Source of the DNA: Shewanella atlantica
GTDB taxonomy: Bacteria; Pseudomonadota; Gammaproteobacteria; Enterobacterales; Shewanellaceae
Reading direction: 5' to 3'
DNA: 64,000 nucleotides
NCBI RefSeq assembly: GCF_003966265.1
Contig: NZ_RXNV01000002.1
Location: 310,001-374,000 of the forward strand
Below, in pieces: positions 18,558 through 30,518 of this stretch. Under the pieces are notes generated by a model. The model saw only the letters and a program-made list of their open reading frames with translations, did not search any database and had not been told where the DNA came from. A program made the position numbers and the translations under genes. Position 1 is the stretch's first letter; the number at the start of each line of letters is the position of its first letter.

Positions 18558-18835
18558 CCGATATTAATAAAATGATCGATGAGATGCCTCATGAGGTTTA
18601 TGAACGTCTCGTAAGTGGTGTCGAGTTGGGTAAGTGGGAAGACGGTACCGTCCTGACACAAGAGCAACGTGACTCGACCATGCAGCTGGTGATGCTTTAT
18701 CAGGCCAGAAGACTCGATCAGACTGATCACTTTACCATCAGTAGTGAAGGTAAAATGAACGAGCTGACAAAAGCTCAGTTGAAGAAGCAGTTTAAAGGTG
18801 AGGCCATCGCCGAGTTTAAGCAAGAAGACCTATAA
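18554..18835 (+). CDS. yeaC: YeaC-like DUF1315 protein
   Basis: 93-residue conserved cytosolic protein of family DUF1315 (YeaC in E. coli), with the typical start MTDINKMIDEMPHEVYERL and the block GKWEDGTVLTQEQR. Its biochemical role is not established. It overlaps the zinc-ribbon gene by 4 nt (ATGA). It is convergent with ansA and close to sppA; yeaC, ansA and sppA also lie in the same region of the E. coli chromosome, which supports the call. Confidence 0.88.
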   Translation: MTDINKMIDEMPHEVYERLVSGVELGKWEDGTVLTQEQRDSTMQLVMLYQARRLDQTDHFTISSEGKMNELTKAQLKKQFKGEAIAEFKQEDL

Positions 18836-18841
18836 AGGTAA

Positions 18842-18872
18842 ATCCTAGGAGCTCTTCACTCGCTCCTAGGAT
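18842..18872. terminator. Bidirectional terminator-like palindrome between yeaC and ansA
   Basis: Perfect 11-bp inverted repeat atcctaggagc / gctcctaggat with a 9-nt loop, between convergent genes. It contains CTAG on each arm. Only a short pyrimidine run follows (cttctt). Confidence 0.65.
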
Positions 18873-18882
18873 CTTCTTAAGA

Positions 18883-19896
18883 TCAATCTTCGCTAAGCTC
18901 GCCGACTAAGCTTTTCTGCATTGCAGCTCTGATCTCTTCCGTCGACATCGACTTAGATAATAAGTAATGAAGCTTTGTCAACGCAGCTTCTGTGGTCATA
19001 TCTGAACCGCTGATGACTCCCGCCTCTTCTAATGCATTACCCGTCGCGTAGCCTGACATGTTGACCTTTCCCTGCAGACATTGTGTCAGGTTGACCAGTA
19101 TGATCCCACGCTTATGTGCTTCTGACAGCACCTTCAATAACGCCGGATTTTGAGGGGCATTCCCCACACCATAGGTGAGTAATATCAGGGCTTTTACCGG
19201 TTGCTGGAGGATATTTTCAATAATTTCCGTGGTGATCCCAGGGTAAAGAGTGACAACTCCGATTGGTTGAGGGCTGATGGTGGCAACTTCAAGTTGATTA
19301 TTCTCATCTCCTCCAACTTTCCCCGCCTTAAGGCGAATTTTTATCCCGGCCTCCAGTAGCAGAGGGAAATTAGGTGAAGCGAAGGCCCCGAAACCGTCGG
19401 CATGTGCCTTGGTCGTGCGATTCCCCCTGAAAAGCTTGTTGTTGAAAAACAAACAGACTTCTGCAACAGGGTAGTTTGCTGCAATATAGAGGGAATTTAA
19501 CAGGTTGGTTTGACCATCTGAGCGTAGCTGAGCCAGTGGGATCTGAGACCCGGTTACGATCACGGGTTTAGACAGACCCTGCAACATAAATGAAAGCGCA
19601 GAAGCAGTAAAGGCCATGGTATCAGTACCATGCAAGATAACGAACCCATCGTAGTCGTCGTAATTCGCCTTGATATCGTTGGCGATCATCTGCCAATCCG
19701 TAGGCGCCATATCTGAAGAATCTATGAGAGGGCTATATTCATGAATGACAAAATCGGGCATTTCGTCATGATAAAATTCAGGCATAGACTTAACACAATT
19801 AGTGAGAAATCCGGCGACAGGTGCAAACCCTTGAGCCGTTTTTTGCATACCTATCGTACCGCCTGTATAGGCTACATATATGGAACGTTTGGTCAT
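18883..19896 (-). CDS. ansA: Type I (cytoplasmic) L-asparaginase
   Basis: 337-residue enzyme that hydrolyses asparagine to aspartate and ammonia. The first catalytic Thr lies in AYTGGTIGM; the second triad is in LHGTDTMAFTASAL. There is no signal peptide, and the length matches AnsA (338 aa in E. coli). It lies downstream of sppA on the same strand, separated by a strong terminator, so it probably has its own promoter in the 20-kb spacer. Confidence 0.95.
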   Translation of the reverse strand: MTKRSIYVAYTGGTIGMQKTAQGFAPVAGFLTNCVKSMPEFYHDEMPDFVIHEYSPLIDSSDMAPTDWQMIANDIKANYDDYDGFVILHGTDTMAFTASALSFMLQGLSKPVIVTGSQIPLAQLRSDGQTNLLNSLYIAANYPVAEVCLFFNNKLFRGNRTTKAHADGFGAFASPNFPLLLEAGIKIRLKAGKVGGDENNQLEVATISPQPIGVVTLYPGITTEIIENILQQPVKALILLTYGVGNAPQNPALLKVLSEAHKRGIILVNLTQCLQGKVNMSGYATGNALEEAGVISGSDMTTEAALTKLHYLLSKSMSTEEIRAAMQKSLVGELSED

Positions 19897-20010
19897 TTTC
19901 TACTTCAGATGAGCCCTAGTTGGCAGAAGTATACTTGCTAGAACTGTTCACCCCAATAAAAAATCTGAGATATCGCTAAATTTTTGTATTTGAAGAAGAG
20001 TTGAGGCATA

Positions 20011-20044
20011 AAAAAACCGGTAGGAGAAGCTCCATACCGGTTTT
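20011..20044 (-). terminator. Terminator of sppA
   Basis: Long stem (aaccggta-ggag / ctcc-a-taccggtt, one bulged base) with loop aag. On the minus strand it is followed by a T run. It lies 18 nt past the sppA stop. Confidence 0.9.
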
Positions 20045-20061
20045 GGTTAACTGGATACTGA

Positions 20062-21900
20062 CTAGAAGTTACAGGTATCGCAGTAGAGGTACATGCCGTT
20101 AGGATCATCGAATGAACTGAATTCTTCAATGACACCAGACCACTGGGATAGGAGCTGCTCCAATACGGTACTGGTTGTCGATTGTGGCAGGTAGGCCGCA
20201 GCCGAAGCGAACATCTCCTGGATGAAGATCTCTTGTGGACTCAGCTCCTGCTCTATGATCTCACTATCGAAGCCATCAAGATTTGCCATCTTGGCAGCTT
20301 TGGCTACAGCGCTGTCTAGATCACCCAGTTCATCCACTAAGCCTAATTCGACGGCTTTCTTACCGGACCAGACGCGTCCCTGAGCGATATTGTCGACATC
20401 GTCCAGACTCATGTCACGCTCAGTTGCAACGAGCGAGATAAAATCATGATAGCCACGTTCTATATGACGTTGAATGACTGATTTGATCTCAGGAGTGAGG
20501 CCCTTTGTAACCGATATCCCAGCCCAATCAGAGGTGGCGACACCGTCTGTGTGTATGCCTATGCTGGATAACGAGTCTTCAAATGTTGTCACCATACCGA
20601 AGATACCGATAGAACCGGTCAGCGTGGTTGGTGTCGCATAGATATAATCTGCACTGGCCGAAATCCAGTAACCTCCGGAGGCGGCATAGCTACCCATACT
20701 CACAACAACCGGCTTACCGGCGGATTTGAGTGCCAACACCTCTTGTCTTATCTGCTCAGAAGCAAATGCGCTACCACCAGGGCTATCGACCCTTAATACA
20801 ACGGCTTTAACCTGATCATCGAAACGCGCCTTACGCAGCAGCTTTGAGGTGCTTTCGCCACCTATCTGTCCGGCAGGCTGGTTACCATTCAGTATGGTCC
20901 CCTTGGCGACAATAATACCGACCGTATCCTCGATCATCAGAGAAGGGTGAGTGGCAATCAAAGACTGATAATCGAAAAAGTTGATCTGCTTGAAGCTGTT
21001 ACCTTCGGCGGCTTTACCCACGGTGTCGATCATTTCAAGTCTGAATGATTCGGCCGATGCCAGCTCGTCTACCCAGTTCATATTCAGCGCCATCTCGGCA
21101 GACTTGCCGTTGGCTTTATCTAACTCGATAAGGTATTGCTCGGCACTGAGAACGAGTTTATCGGCTGAAATATTGCGATTCTCGGCGACCTGAGTTTCAT
21201 AATTTGCCCAGATATCATTAAGGAGTTCGGTATTGGCCTCTTTAGCCGCGGGTGACATGTCGTCCCGAATATAGGGCTCCACAGCTGACTTGAAGGTTCC
21301 GACACGGAAGATATGGGCCTTAACCTTTAGTTTTTCTAACGCCGACTTATAGTATTGGCGATAGCGACTCAATCCTTCCAGTTCGACACTACCTTGAGGG
21401 TTTAGGTAGATAGTATCGGCAAAGCTGGCAAGAAAGTATTGGTTTTGGCCATACCAGTTTGCTTTGGCTACGATAGGTTTTCCTGATTCTTTGAAACGGG
21501 TTAATGCGTCGCCAATCGATTGGAGTTTACTGATCCCGGTCCATTTTAGATGACCAATATCCAGTACTATCGATGAAATCCGTGTGTCCAGGGCCGCGTT
21601 ATCGATAACATTGAGGACATCGGCAAGTAGCAGCTCACCACTGGCGTCGTGGCTCTTGCTGTTTTTCATGGCAGCTTCGATCGGGTCGACCTGCCTTTTC
21701 TGTTCAACAACAGAGCCGGAAAGGTTAAGCACTAACGCCGAGCCAGATTCAAGTTTGACATCATCTTCGACTGTCATCGCGACTATGATTGCCGCAAGAA
21801 TACCAAAGAAGAAAAGATTAAGGATCAGCTTACGGATCCCATTTAAGGTATTCCAAATCAGTAGGGATATTCTTTTTATAAATGAGGGTTTAGCGGACAT
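20062..21900 (-). CDS. sppA: Signal peptide peptidase SppA, 67-kDa type
   Basis: 612-residue S49 serine protease that degrades cleaved signal peptides in the inner membrane. An N-terminal membrane anchor (about 18-42) is followed by two tandem S49 repeats. The N-terminal half supplies the catalytic Lys (RVGTFKSAVEPY) and the C-terminal half the catalytic Ser (MGSYAASGGYWIS). Length matches E. coli SppA (618 aa). The start is supported by GGAG 7 nt upstream. Divergent from fadH. Confidence 0.95.
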   Translation of the reverse strand: MSAKPSFIKRISLLIWNTLNGIRKLILNLFFFGILAAIIVAMTVEDDVKLESGSALVLNLSGSVVEQKRQVDPIEAAMKNSKSHDASGELLLADVLNVIDNAALDTRISSIVLDIGHLKWTGISKLQSIGDALTRFKESGKPIVAKANWYGQNQYFLASFADTIYLNPQGSVELEGLSRYRQYYKSALEKLKVKAHIFRVGTFKSAVEPYIRDDMSPAAKEANTELLNDIWANYETQVAENRNISADKLVLSAEQYLIELDKANGKSAEMALNMNWVDELASAESFRLEMIDTVGKAAEGNSFKQINFFDYQSLIATHPSLMIEDTVGIIVAKGTILNGNQPAGQIGGESTSKLLRKARFDDQVKAVVLRVDSPGGSAFASEQIRQEVLALKSAGKPVVVSMGSYAASGGYWISASADYIYATPTTLTGSIGIFGMVTTFEDSLSSIGIHTDGVATSDWAGISVTKGLTPEIKSVIQRHIERGYHDFISLVATERDMSLDDVDNIAQGRVWSGKKAVELGLVDELGDLDSAVAKAAKMANLDGFDSEIIEQELSPQEIFIQEMFASAAAYLPQSTTSTVLEQLLSQWSGVIEEFSSFDDPNGMYLYCDTCNF

Positions 21901-22154
21901 TATCCACTCCTATATTACTCCAATCTATATATGCTAACTGAAAAAAGCTTGAGAGGGAAAACTGAATTGTAAAGGAATCTGTAAGTGGGTATTTTGGGGT
22001 GAAACCCATTTAGCGCCAATGAAATGTACCTTGAATCTTTTGTGCTGCTTATATATACCTAATTTTAACCTATGCCACTTCATAAGATATAGTTGAGCTG
22101 AGATAATACAAAGGGTATGCTGGTTTAAATCACTTGTTTAAAAAGGATGTTTGA

Positions 22155-24170
<2,016 letters not shown>

Positions 24171-24206
24171 TGAACTAGTCACACTTCTACTTTGAACAAG
24201 GGCGCT

Positions 24207-24258
24207 AAAAGCCTGAATATCTCTCGATACTTTCCGGGAGACATTCAGGCTTTTTTAT
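24207..24258. terminator. Terminator between convergent fadH and chemoreceptor genes
   Basis: 12-bp stem aaaagcctgaat / attcaggctttt with a 24-nt loop, followed by T6 on the plus strand. The A-rich left flank makes it partly bidirectional. Confidence 0.85.
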
Positions 24259-24282
24259 TTTAAAGCGAACTTTGAATAACTA

Positions 24283-25926
24283 CTAGACTCTGAACTGCTG
24301 GATCATGCCGTCGAGATTGACAGAAAGCTGTCTCAGCTCGCGACTGGACTGGGATACGAGGTGCGATCCGTCAGATACCCGCTTACTTGCATCACTGATA
24401 TTGGTGATATTGCAATTTAACTCTTCGGTAACGGCGGTTTGCTGTTCGGTGGCACTGGCAACCTGTATGGCAATATCATTGATACTACCGATCGCATTGC
24501 TGATCTCTTCCATCGCGAGGTGAGCCTGGTCTGCTGCTACCACACTGGTTTGCATCTTGCACTGACTCGATTGCATCGATTGTACGGCTAGTTTTGCGCG
24601 GCCCTGTAATACTTCAATGGTGTCCTTAATCTCTCGCGCCGATGTTTGTGTACGCTGTGCCAGTACCCGGACCTCGTCGGCCACCACGGCAAAACCGCGC
24701 CCTTGTTCTCCCGCTCGTGCAGCTTCAATAGCTGCATTGAGGGCAAGCAGGTTTGTCTGCTCGGTAATATTGGCTATCACATCCAAAATAACCGCAATTG
24801 CATCGGTGTCCTTTTGTAACTGCTCGATGACGGTGTTAACTCGGGCTATTTCTGTGGCAGACTCATCGATGGCCGCAAGCGTTGAGGAGACCACGCTCTG
24901 TCCTTGTGCGGTAGCTTCAACTGCATTATTGGCGAATTCAGCCGTTTGGCTGGTGTTACGTGAGATCTCGACGATCGATGACTGTAACTCGTTCATCGCT
25001 GTGGCAACTTGAGTGACTTCATTACGTTGCTCCTCCATGCCGGTGGCCGAATCGTTTGCGACGCTGCCCAAATCTTCAACGGCGCTTCCCAACTGCACAG
25101 AAGAGGTGCCGATTTGGGTTATCATCTGTTGAAGCTTCATTCGGGTCGAGGTAAGAACATCGGCTAACGCACTGTACTCACTGCTGTTAAACCTTGCTCG
25201 TTCAATATCAACCGCTAAGTTTCCAGCCGAAATCTCTGTTAGCACTTCTGTGGTTGCTTGCAATGGTGAAAGGATGCGGCTTATAAGGATAATGCCAGCA
25301 AAGATGATAACCATGATGAAAATTGCAGCAATGATAATGAGGCAGATCTTTAAACTATCGATGGCTTTAGCACTGGACTGCTTGGCGTAATTGACTGTTT
25401 CGGCTTGTTGCTCAGTAAGTGCCCGTATGCCGGTTTCAATTCTGTCATAGATTTTCCAGGAGGCTGTTGAGGTTAGCATCTTAGCCGTATCTTTTGGCTC
25501 AGCCTTGCTATCCATGGCTAAAAATTGGTCGTGAAGTAACTTAAATTCTGCAATGGGTTGTTCTAATTGTGTCAGCTGTTGCTGTGTTCGGATATTTGCT
25601 ATTTTCTTTAACTCAGTGAAGGTTTGATTGAGTGTGATGGCTTCACGCTCGATATATTTAACCGAATCCGAACTCATCTGAGTGCCCAATACGCGTCTTA
25701 AGCTGTAACCGATCTGCTCCCTTCGAAGCCCTGAACTCGATTGAAGCAGTTCAGCTGCAAGATTGCTGGAAACATACTCACGTTCCAACGAGTCTATCTG
25801 AGAGCGAACATTTTCTATGTTGTAACCTATCAGTACCAGTCCGATACAGAATATGAAGGCCAGAGTAGAGAATGTCGCTATCAGGAGATGTTTAATGGAA
25901 CCGTATTTTTTCTTGTCAGTATTCAA
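24283..25926 (-). CDS. Methyl-accepting chemotaxis protein
   Basis: 547-residue inner-membrane chemoreceptor. The first membrane helix (about 14-32) is followed by a helical periplasmic domain of about 155 residues. A second membrane helix (about 195-215), a HAMP domain, and the signalling coiled coil with tip [18 protein letters not shown] complete the protein. The ligand cannot be predicted; the periplasmic domain looks like a four-helix bundle without recognisable PAS/Cache motifs. There is no CheR-binding pentapeptide at the C-terminus. It is monocistronic. Confidence 0.93.
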   Translation of the reverse strand: MNTDKKKYGSIKHLLIATFSTLAFIFCIGLVLIGYNIENVRSQIDSLEREYVSSNLAAELLQSSSGLRREQIGYSLRRVLGTQMSSDSVKYIEREAITLNQTFTELKKIANIRTQQQLTQLEQPIAEFKLLHDQFLAMDSKAEPKDTAKMLTSTASWKIYDRIETGIRALTEQQAETVNYAKQSSAKAIDSLKICLIIIAAIFIMVIIFAGIILISRILSPLQATTEVLTEISAGNLAVDIERARFNSSEYSALADVLTSTRMKLQQMITQIGTSSVQLGSAVEDLGSVANDSATGMEEQRNEVTQVATAMNELQSSIVEISRNTSQTAEFANNAVEATAQGQSVVSSTLAAIDESATEIARVNTVIEQLQKDTDAIAVILDVIANITEQTNLLALNAAIEAARAGEQGRGFAVVADEVRVLAQRTQTSAREIKDTIEVLQGRAKLAVQSMQSSQCKMQTSVVAADQAHLAMEEISNAIGSINDIAIQVASATEQQTAVTEELNCNITNISDASKRVSDGSHLVSQSSRELRQLSVNLDGMIQQFRV

Positions 25927-25953
25927 GATGTTTCAGCCCTTATTTAGTGCGTA

Positions 25954-26240
25954 ATACCAATCGGTATCAGTACGAGATCACGGCGGTAAGGCTAACTATG
26001 TTGAATGCTGACCTTACCACCCTAGTTTTGGATGATCTGATACTTCAAAAAATATGCCAAGCATGGATTAAAGTGCGGCATGGTACGCGGGCGGGAGCAA
26101 GATCAATAAATTGTGATATATCGTTGTTTTATTTCGTTAAATGCCGTCAATGACACGATATTTCGAGTTGAATTTACCGTGAGAAAGCCTCATCGGGCAG
26201 AAAATAAGAAAAGTCACGGCTGGTAGGGCATTACACCGAT
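25954..26240. repeat. Possible decayed MITE-related repeat in a gene-free gap
   Basis: The 335-nt gap between the chemoreceptor and yfaE has no supported gene. It starts with ATACCAATCGGTAT (25954-25967), an ATACC-N4-GGTAT dyad matching the ends of the MITE at 47.5 kb, followed by gatcac. A weak matching end (accgataggta) occurs near 26235. Inside is a hairpin ggcggtaagg / ccttaccacc (25982-26022). Confidence 0.35.
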
Positions 26241-26261
26241 AGGTAACAGAGGTGGAACAGA

Positions 26262-26627
26262 TTATATATTCGCGGTTTCCGGGCGCTCGTGTTTAGCTGT
26301 CGCTCTGACAACCTGAACCCCATCGGCAGACAGGTCTAAGTCGATATCACCGTCGGGCATACAACAGCAGGGCAGGCACTCATCAGATCCTAATGAAACC
26401 AGAGGCTCAGTATGGTAAGTCACACTACCGCTTTTTATCTTGGTTTTACAGGCACCGCAATATCCATTGCGGCACTCTGAAAACACCTTTATCTGCTTTT
26501 GCTCCAATGCCATTAAGAGGCTGGTGTGCTGCTGAGTAAACAGCAACACAGGCTGGCCTTGAAGGCTTACAATTGGCGCTTTTTTGAAAATGGGATTAAA
26601 GGTCAAAGTCTTCAAACTCACTCTCAT
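26262..26627 (-). CDS. yfaE: 2Fe-2S ferredoxin YfaE, ribonucleotide reductase cofactor maintenance
   Basis: Small plant-type ferredoxin that supplies electrons to regenerate the diferric-tyrosyl cofactor of NrdB. The 2Fe-2S loop is [13 protein letters not shown], with a final CCCM-type cysteine region ([15 protein letters not shown]) as in YfaE. It is the last gene of the nrdA-nrdB-yfaE operon. The start is uncertain. The ATG at 26627 overlaps nrdB by 32 nt but has no good Shine-Dalgarno; the ferredoxin domain itself begins ~10 residues later, so a downstream GTG/TTG is possible. The C-terminus is about 20 residues longer than E. coli YfaE. Confidence 0.85.
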   Translation of the reverse strand: MRVSLKTLTFNPIFKKAPIVSLQGQPVLLFTQQHTSLLMALEQKQIKVFSECRNGYCGACKTKIKSGSVTYHTEPLVSLGSDECLPCCCMPDGDIDLDLSADGVQVVRATAKHERPETANI

Positions 26628-27726
26628 CGATCGATGCATCGATCTGACCCACAAGGTACGAGGATACTTCAACTTCCTGAGGCGCAACCTGCACCGAATC
26701 ACTCTCGAGCCAATTCTTCATCCAGGGAAGCGGGTTTGAAATATTTTCATATGGAAGGTCAAGGTTAACCGATTTCATGCGCTCATTAGTAATGTATTCA
26801 ACATACTGACATAGGATCTGCTCGTTTAAGCCGATCATAGAACCGTCTTTGAACAGGTACTGAGCCCACTCTTTTTCCTGTTCCGCCGCTTTTACGAAGA
26901 TGTCATAAGCTTGTTGCTCACACTCTTTGGCTATCTCACCCATCTCAGGATCATCGACTCCGGCTTGCATGAGTTTGATGATGTGTTGAGTGCTATTGAG
27001 GTGCAAGGCTTCATCTCGTGCGATAAGGCGAATAATCTTAGCGTTACCCTCCATAACATTACGTTCCGCAAAGGCGAACGAACAGGCGAAGCTGACGTAA
27101 AAGCGAATGGCTTCGAGTACGTTGACTGACATCATACATAGATAGAGTGATTTCTTGATCTCACGCTCGGTGACCAACACCTCTTTACCATCGATGGTAT
27201 GGGTGCCTTCACCTAGCAGGTGAAATGCCTGGGTAAGCTTGATCAAGTCATCATAGTACTGGGCAATATCGGTAGCACGTTTGAGGATCTCTTCGTTTTC
27301 GACGATATCATCAAACACGATAGATGGATCATTGACGATATTACGAATGATATGTGTGTATGAGCGAGAATGAATCGTTTCAGAAAATGACCAGGTTTCA
27401 ATCCAAGTTTCAAGCTCAGGCAGTGAAACCAAAGGCAGGAAAGCCACATTAGGTGAACGGCCCTGGATTGAATCCAGTAATGTTTGGTACTTGAGATTAG
27501 AGATGAAGATATGCTTTTCATGCTCTGGAAGGGCGGCATAATCAATTTTATCTTTACTGACATCGACCTCTTCAGGACGCCAGAAAAAAGACAGTTGCTT
27601 TTCAATTAGTTTTTCAAACACTTCATATTTTTGCACGTCGTAACGAGCCACGTTGACCGACTGTCCCAGGAACATAGGTTCAAGACGGGCATTGTTAGGT
27701 GTTTGACAAAAAGTAGAGTAGGCCAT
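26596..27726 (-). CDS. nrdB: Class Ia ribonucleotide reductase beta subunit
   Basis: 376-residue R2 protein that generates the diiron-tyrosyl radical for NrdA. The radical Tyr123 and iron ligands Glu116/His119 are in SETIHSRSY; Asp85 is in LLDSIQ. Further ligands are in the EAIRFY and RDEALHL helices. Length equals E. coli NrdB. It lies 89 nt downstream of nrdA, and the spacer holds two hairpins. The 3' end overlaps yfaE if that gene starts at 26627. Confidence 0.97.
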   Translation of the reverse strand: MAYSTFCQTPNNARLEPMFLGQSVNVARYDVQKYEVFEKLIEKQLSFFWRPEEVDVSKDKIDYAALPEHEKHIFISNLKYQTLLDSIQGRSPNVAFLPLVSLPELETWIETWSFSETIHSRSYTHIIRNIVNDPSIVFDDIVENEEILKRATDIAQYYDDLIKLTQAFHLLGEGTHTIDGKEVLVTEREIKKSLYLCMMSVNVLEAIRFYVSFACSFAFAERNVMEGNAKIIRLIARDEALHLNSTQHIIKLMQAGVDDPEMGEIAKECEQQAYDIFVKAAEQEKEWAQYLFKDGSMIGLNEQILCQYVEYITNERMKSVNLDLPYENISNPLPWMKNWLESDSVQVAPQEVEVSSYLVGQIDASIDESEFEDFDL

Positions 27727-27740
27727 GTTTTCTTCCAGAA

Positions 27741-27801
27741 TATAGGGGCATAGGCCCCTATTTAATTAGTAACAGACTCAGTGCGTTATCACGCTCTGAG
27801 T
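27741..27801 (-). promoter_or_regulatory. Two hairpins in the nrdA-nrdB spacer
   Basis: Stem 1 is ATAGGGGC / GCCCCTAT with a 4-nt loop (27741-27760), ending a few bases before the nrdB Shine-Dalgarno (ggaaga). Stem 2 is gactcagtgcgt / acgctctgagtc with one mismatch and loop tatc (27774-27801). They could set the NrdA:NrdB ratio through mRNA stability or partial termination (inference). Confidence 0.5.
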
Positions 27802-27815
27802 CGTAATGAGTGATG

Positions 27816-30104
27816 TTATATCTTACAAGCGCCGCCTTCACAGCCCTCATCTTCTTTCTCTACACTCACGATATCATCATGTTTATCAGACGCACCATCT
27901 CGGGTGTTATGATAGTAAAGCGTCTTAACACCCATCTTATAGGCCGTTAACAGATCCTTAAGTAAGACCTGCATCGGTACTTTTTGGCCATCGAAGCGAC
28001 TCGGGTCATAGTTGGTGTTAGCCGAAATTGCCTGGTCGACAAATTTTTGCATCAAACCGACTAACTGCAAGTAACCATCGTTGTTCGGCATCTGCCAAAG
28101 TAGCTCATAACTGTATTGGTATTTCTCAAAATCAGGTACAACTTGTTTAAGCTGACCATCTTTACTCGACTTGACGCTGATAAGGCCACGTGGAGGCTCA
28201 ATACCATTGGTCGCATTAGAGATCTGAGAAGAGGTCTCTGAAGGCATGAGTGCCGACAGTGTCGAGTTTCTTAAGCCATGTTGGACTATGTCCTGACGCA
28301 ATGTTTCCCAGTCCATATGCAGGGGTTCATCACATATTTGATCCAGAGAGCGCTTATAGGTATCGATTGGTAGGATACCCTTAGAATATGTTGTCTCGTG
28401 GAATGAAGGACAAGCACCTTGCTCTTTAGCCAGATTCATTGACGCTTTCAATAGGTAATACTGAATCGCTTCAAAGGTCTTGTGAGTGATGTTGTTAGCC
28501 GAACCATCGGAGTAACGAACACCTTCTTTCGCTAAATAGTTAGCAAAGTTGATGACACCTATACCTAGAGTACGGCGGTTCATCGAAGACTTCTGAGCAG
28601 CAGTGATTGGATAATCCTGATAATCGAGCAGGTTATCTAACGCACGAACTGCAAGATCGGCCAGAGGCTCTAGTTCAGAAAGATCTTTTATGGCGCCTAA
28701 GTTCAGTGCCGATAGAGTACAAAGTGCTATCTCACCTTCTGGATCATTAATGTTATTCAATGGCTTAGTCGGCAGCGCGATCTCAAGACAGAGGTTAGAC
28801 TGTCTGATTGGCGCAATTTTGCTGTCAAACGGGCTGTGCGTATTACAGTGATCCACGTTCTGAATGTAGATACGACCCGTTGATGCACGTTCCTGCATCA
28901 TTAATGAAAACAGCTCAGAGGCTTTAACCTGCGTTTTACGCACATTATCATCGGCTTCATATTGAAGATATAAACGTTCAAACTCATCTTGATCTTCAAA
29001 AAATGCATCATAAAGACCGGGCACATCTGATGGGCTAAACAAACTTATCATGCCGCCCTTAATAAGACGCTGATACATGAGCTTGTTGAGCTGTACACCA
29101 TAATCCAGATGGCGGATACGGTTATCTTCTACACCACGGTTATTCTTCAGAACCAACAAAGACTCAACTTCGAGATGCCACAGTGGGTAGAAAAGTGTTG
29201 CTGCTCCACCGCGTACGCCGCCTTGCGAACAAGACTTAACCGCTGTTTGGAAATACTTGAAGAAAGGCAAACAACCGGTATGGAATGCTTCACCGCCACG
29301 AATTGGGCTGCCTAATGCGCGGATACGTCCCGCATTGACGCCGATACCGGCTCTCTGGCTGACATACTTAACAATTGATGATGCTGTCGCATTGATAGAG
29401 TCAAGACTGTCGCCACACTCAATAAGTACGCATGAGCTGAATTGACGTGTTGGTGTACGTACACCGGCCATAATCGGCGTAGGCAGAGAGATCTTAAAGG
29501 TTGAAACTGCATCATAGAAGTTTTTGATGTAGGTTAAGCGCGTCTCTTTCGGATATTTGGCAAACAGACAGGCCGCAACCAGAATATAGAGAAACTGAGC
29601 GCTCTCATAAATTTCATGGGTTACACGGTTCTGAACCAGATATTTACCTTCCAGCTGCTTTACCGCAGCATAGGAAAAGTCCATGTCACGCCAGTGATCG
29701 ATATAGCCATCTAAGATATCGAGTTCTTCTTGCGTGTAATCTTGCAAAATATGGGTGTCATACTTGCCCATCTCAACCAACTTTACCACGTGATCGTAGA
29801 GTTTAGGCGGTTCGAATTGACCGAACGCCTTCTTACGAAGGTGGAATATGGCTAAACGAGCCGAGAGGAATTGATAATCCGGAGACTCAGGTGAGATAAG
29901 ATCGGCTGCGGCTTTAATGATTGTTTCATGAATAGCTTCTGTTGGAATGCCGTCAAAAAATTGTAGGTGAGAGCGAAGTTCAACTTCAGACACCGATACA
30001 TTTTTTAGGTCTTTGGCAGCCCAGGTGATGACACGATGGATTTTATCTAGATCGATGGTTTCACGCTCGCCACTACGTTTTGTGACTTTCAGATTGCTAT
30101 TCAT
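27816..30104 (-). CDS. nrdA: Class Ia ribonucleotide reductase alpha subunit
   Basis: 762-residue catalytic R1 subunit that reduces ribonucleoside diphosphates to deoxy forms. An N-terminal ATP-cone (about 5-95; KRSGERETIDLDKIHRVI) gives overall activity control. The active site includes FSSCVLIECGDS, and NLCLEIALPTKPL holds the Asn/Cys/Glu group. The redox-active C-terminal cysteines are in EGCEGGACKI. Length matches E. coli NrdA (761 aa). It is the first gene of the operon; its upstream region has an NrdR box and a perfect DnaA box. Confidence 0.97.
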   Translation of the reverse strand: MNSNLKVTKRSGERETIDLDKIHRVITWAAKDLKNVSVSEVELRSHLQFFDGIPTEAIHETIIKAAADLISPESPDYQFLSARLAIFHLRKKAFGQFEPPKLYDHVVKLVEMGKYDTHILQDYTQEELDILDGYIDHWRDMDFSYAAVKQLEGKYLVQNRVTHEIYESAQFLYILVAACLFAKYPKETRLTYIKNFYDAVSTFKISLPTPIMAGVRTPTRQFSSCVLIECGDSLDSINATASSIVKYVSQRAGIGVNAGRIRALGSPIRGGEAFHTGCLPFFKYFQTAVKSCSQGGVRGGAATLFYPLWHLEVESLLVLKNNRGVEDNRIRHLDYGVQLNKLMYQRLIKGGMISLFSPSDVPGLYDAFFEDQDEFERLYLQYEADDNVRKTQVKASELFSLMMQERASTGRIYIQNVDHCNTHSPFDSKIAPIRQSNLCLEIALPTKPLNNINDPEGEIALCTLSALNLGAIKDLSELEPLADLAVRALDNLLDYQDYPITAAQKSSMNRRTLGIGVINFANYLAKEGVRYSDGSANNITHKTFEAIQYYLLKASMNLAKEQGACPSFHETTYSKGILPIDTYKRSLDQICDEPLHMDWETLRQDIVQHGLRNSTLSALMPSETSSQISNATNGIEPPRGLISVKSSKDGQLKQVVPDFEKYQYSYELLWQMPNNDGYLQLVGLMQKFVDQAISANTNYDPSRFDGQKVPMQVLLKDLLTAYKMGVKTLYYHNTRDGASDKHDDIVSVEKEDEGCEGGACKI

Positions 30105-30252
30105 TAAAGATAGGCCTTGGTTTTAATATTTATGAAGGTGTTCAGTGCTGAACACCCTACGATTCCTTGTAAACAATCAAATTGAACACCGAAATTCGGT
30201 AGTTTCCATGACTTCACACAAGAGTGCTCTTGTGTCTCTGATTGTCACTAAC

Positions 30253-30268
30253 ACACTATATATGGTGT
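30253..30268 (-). promoter_or_regulatory. NrdR box upstream of nrdA
   Basis: ACACTATATATGGTGT matches the 16-bp NrdR consensus ACACWATATATWGTGT at 15 of 16 positions, about 150 nt before the nrdA start. NrdR represses nrd operons when dATP is high. NrdR boxes usually come in pairs; a good second copy was not found at the expected spacing. An unrelated 9-bp dyad acacaagag / ctcttgtgt lies at about 30217-30236. Confidence 0.75.
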
Positions 30269-30337
30269 TTTTAAATTTCTTAGGTACAAGATAGTGAGGT
30301 TAGGCACATTTTGCAAGTATGAATTTTGGGGGAATCT

Positions 30338-30346
30338 TGTGGATAA
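30338..30346 (-). promoter_or_regulatory. Perfect DnaA box upstream of nrdA
   Basis: TTATCCACA on the minus strand (tgtggataa on plus), about 235 nt before the nrdA start. In E. coli DnaA binds the nrdAB promoter and couples it to replication initiation; the same is likely here. Confidence 0.6.
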
Positions 30347-30446
30347 CCTGAGGGTAAACTTGCCTGTTAGTAATGGCTAACCTTTGATGGCTGTTTTTAT
30401 TGGGCTTGCAGCCTGGAGAATAAAAATTAACCGAACTGATCCAGAT

Positions 30447-30482
30447 CAAAAATCCAAAGGATCGACTGGCGATCTTTTGGAT
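30447..30482 (-). terminator. Terminator of the ubiG-HAD operon
   Basis: 13-bp stem (atccaaaggatcg / cgatcttttggat, one G-U pair) with a 5-nt loop, followed by T5 when read on the minus strand. It lies about 37 nt after the HAD gene. Confidence 0.85.
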
Positions 30483-30518
30483 CTCTGAGCAATTTACCGA
30501 CCCAGCATTAGTGGTTCC

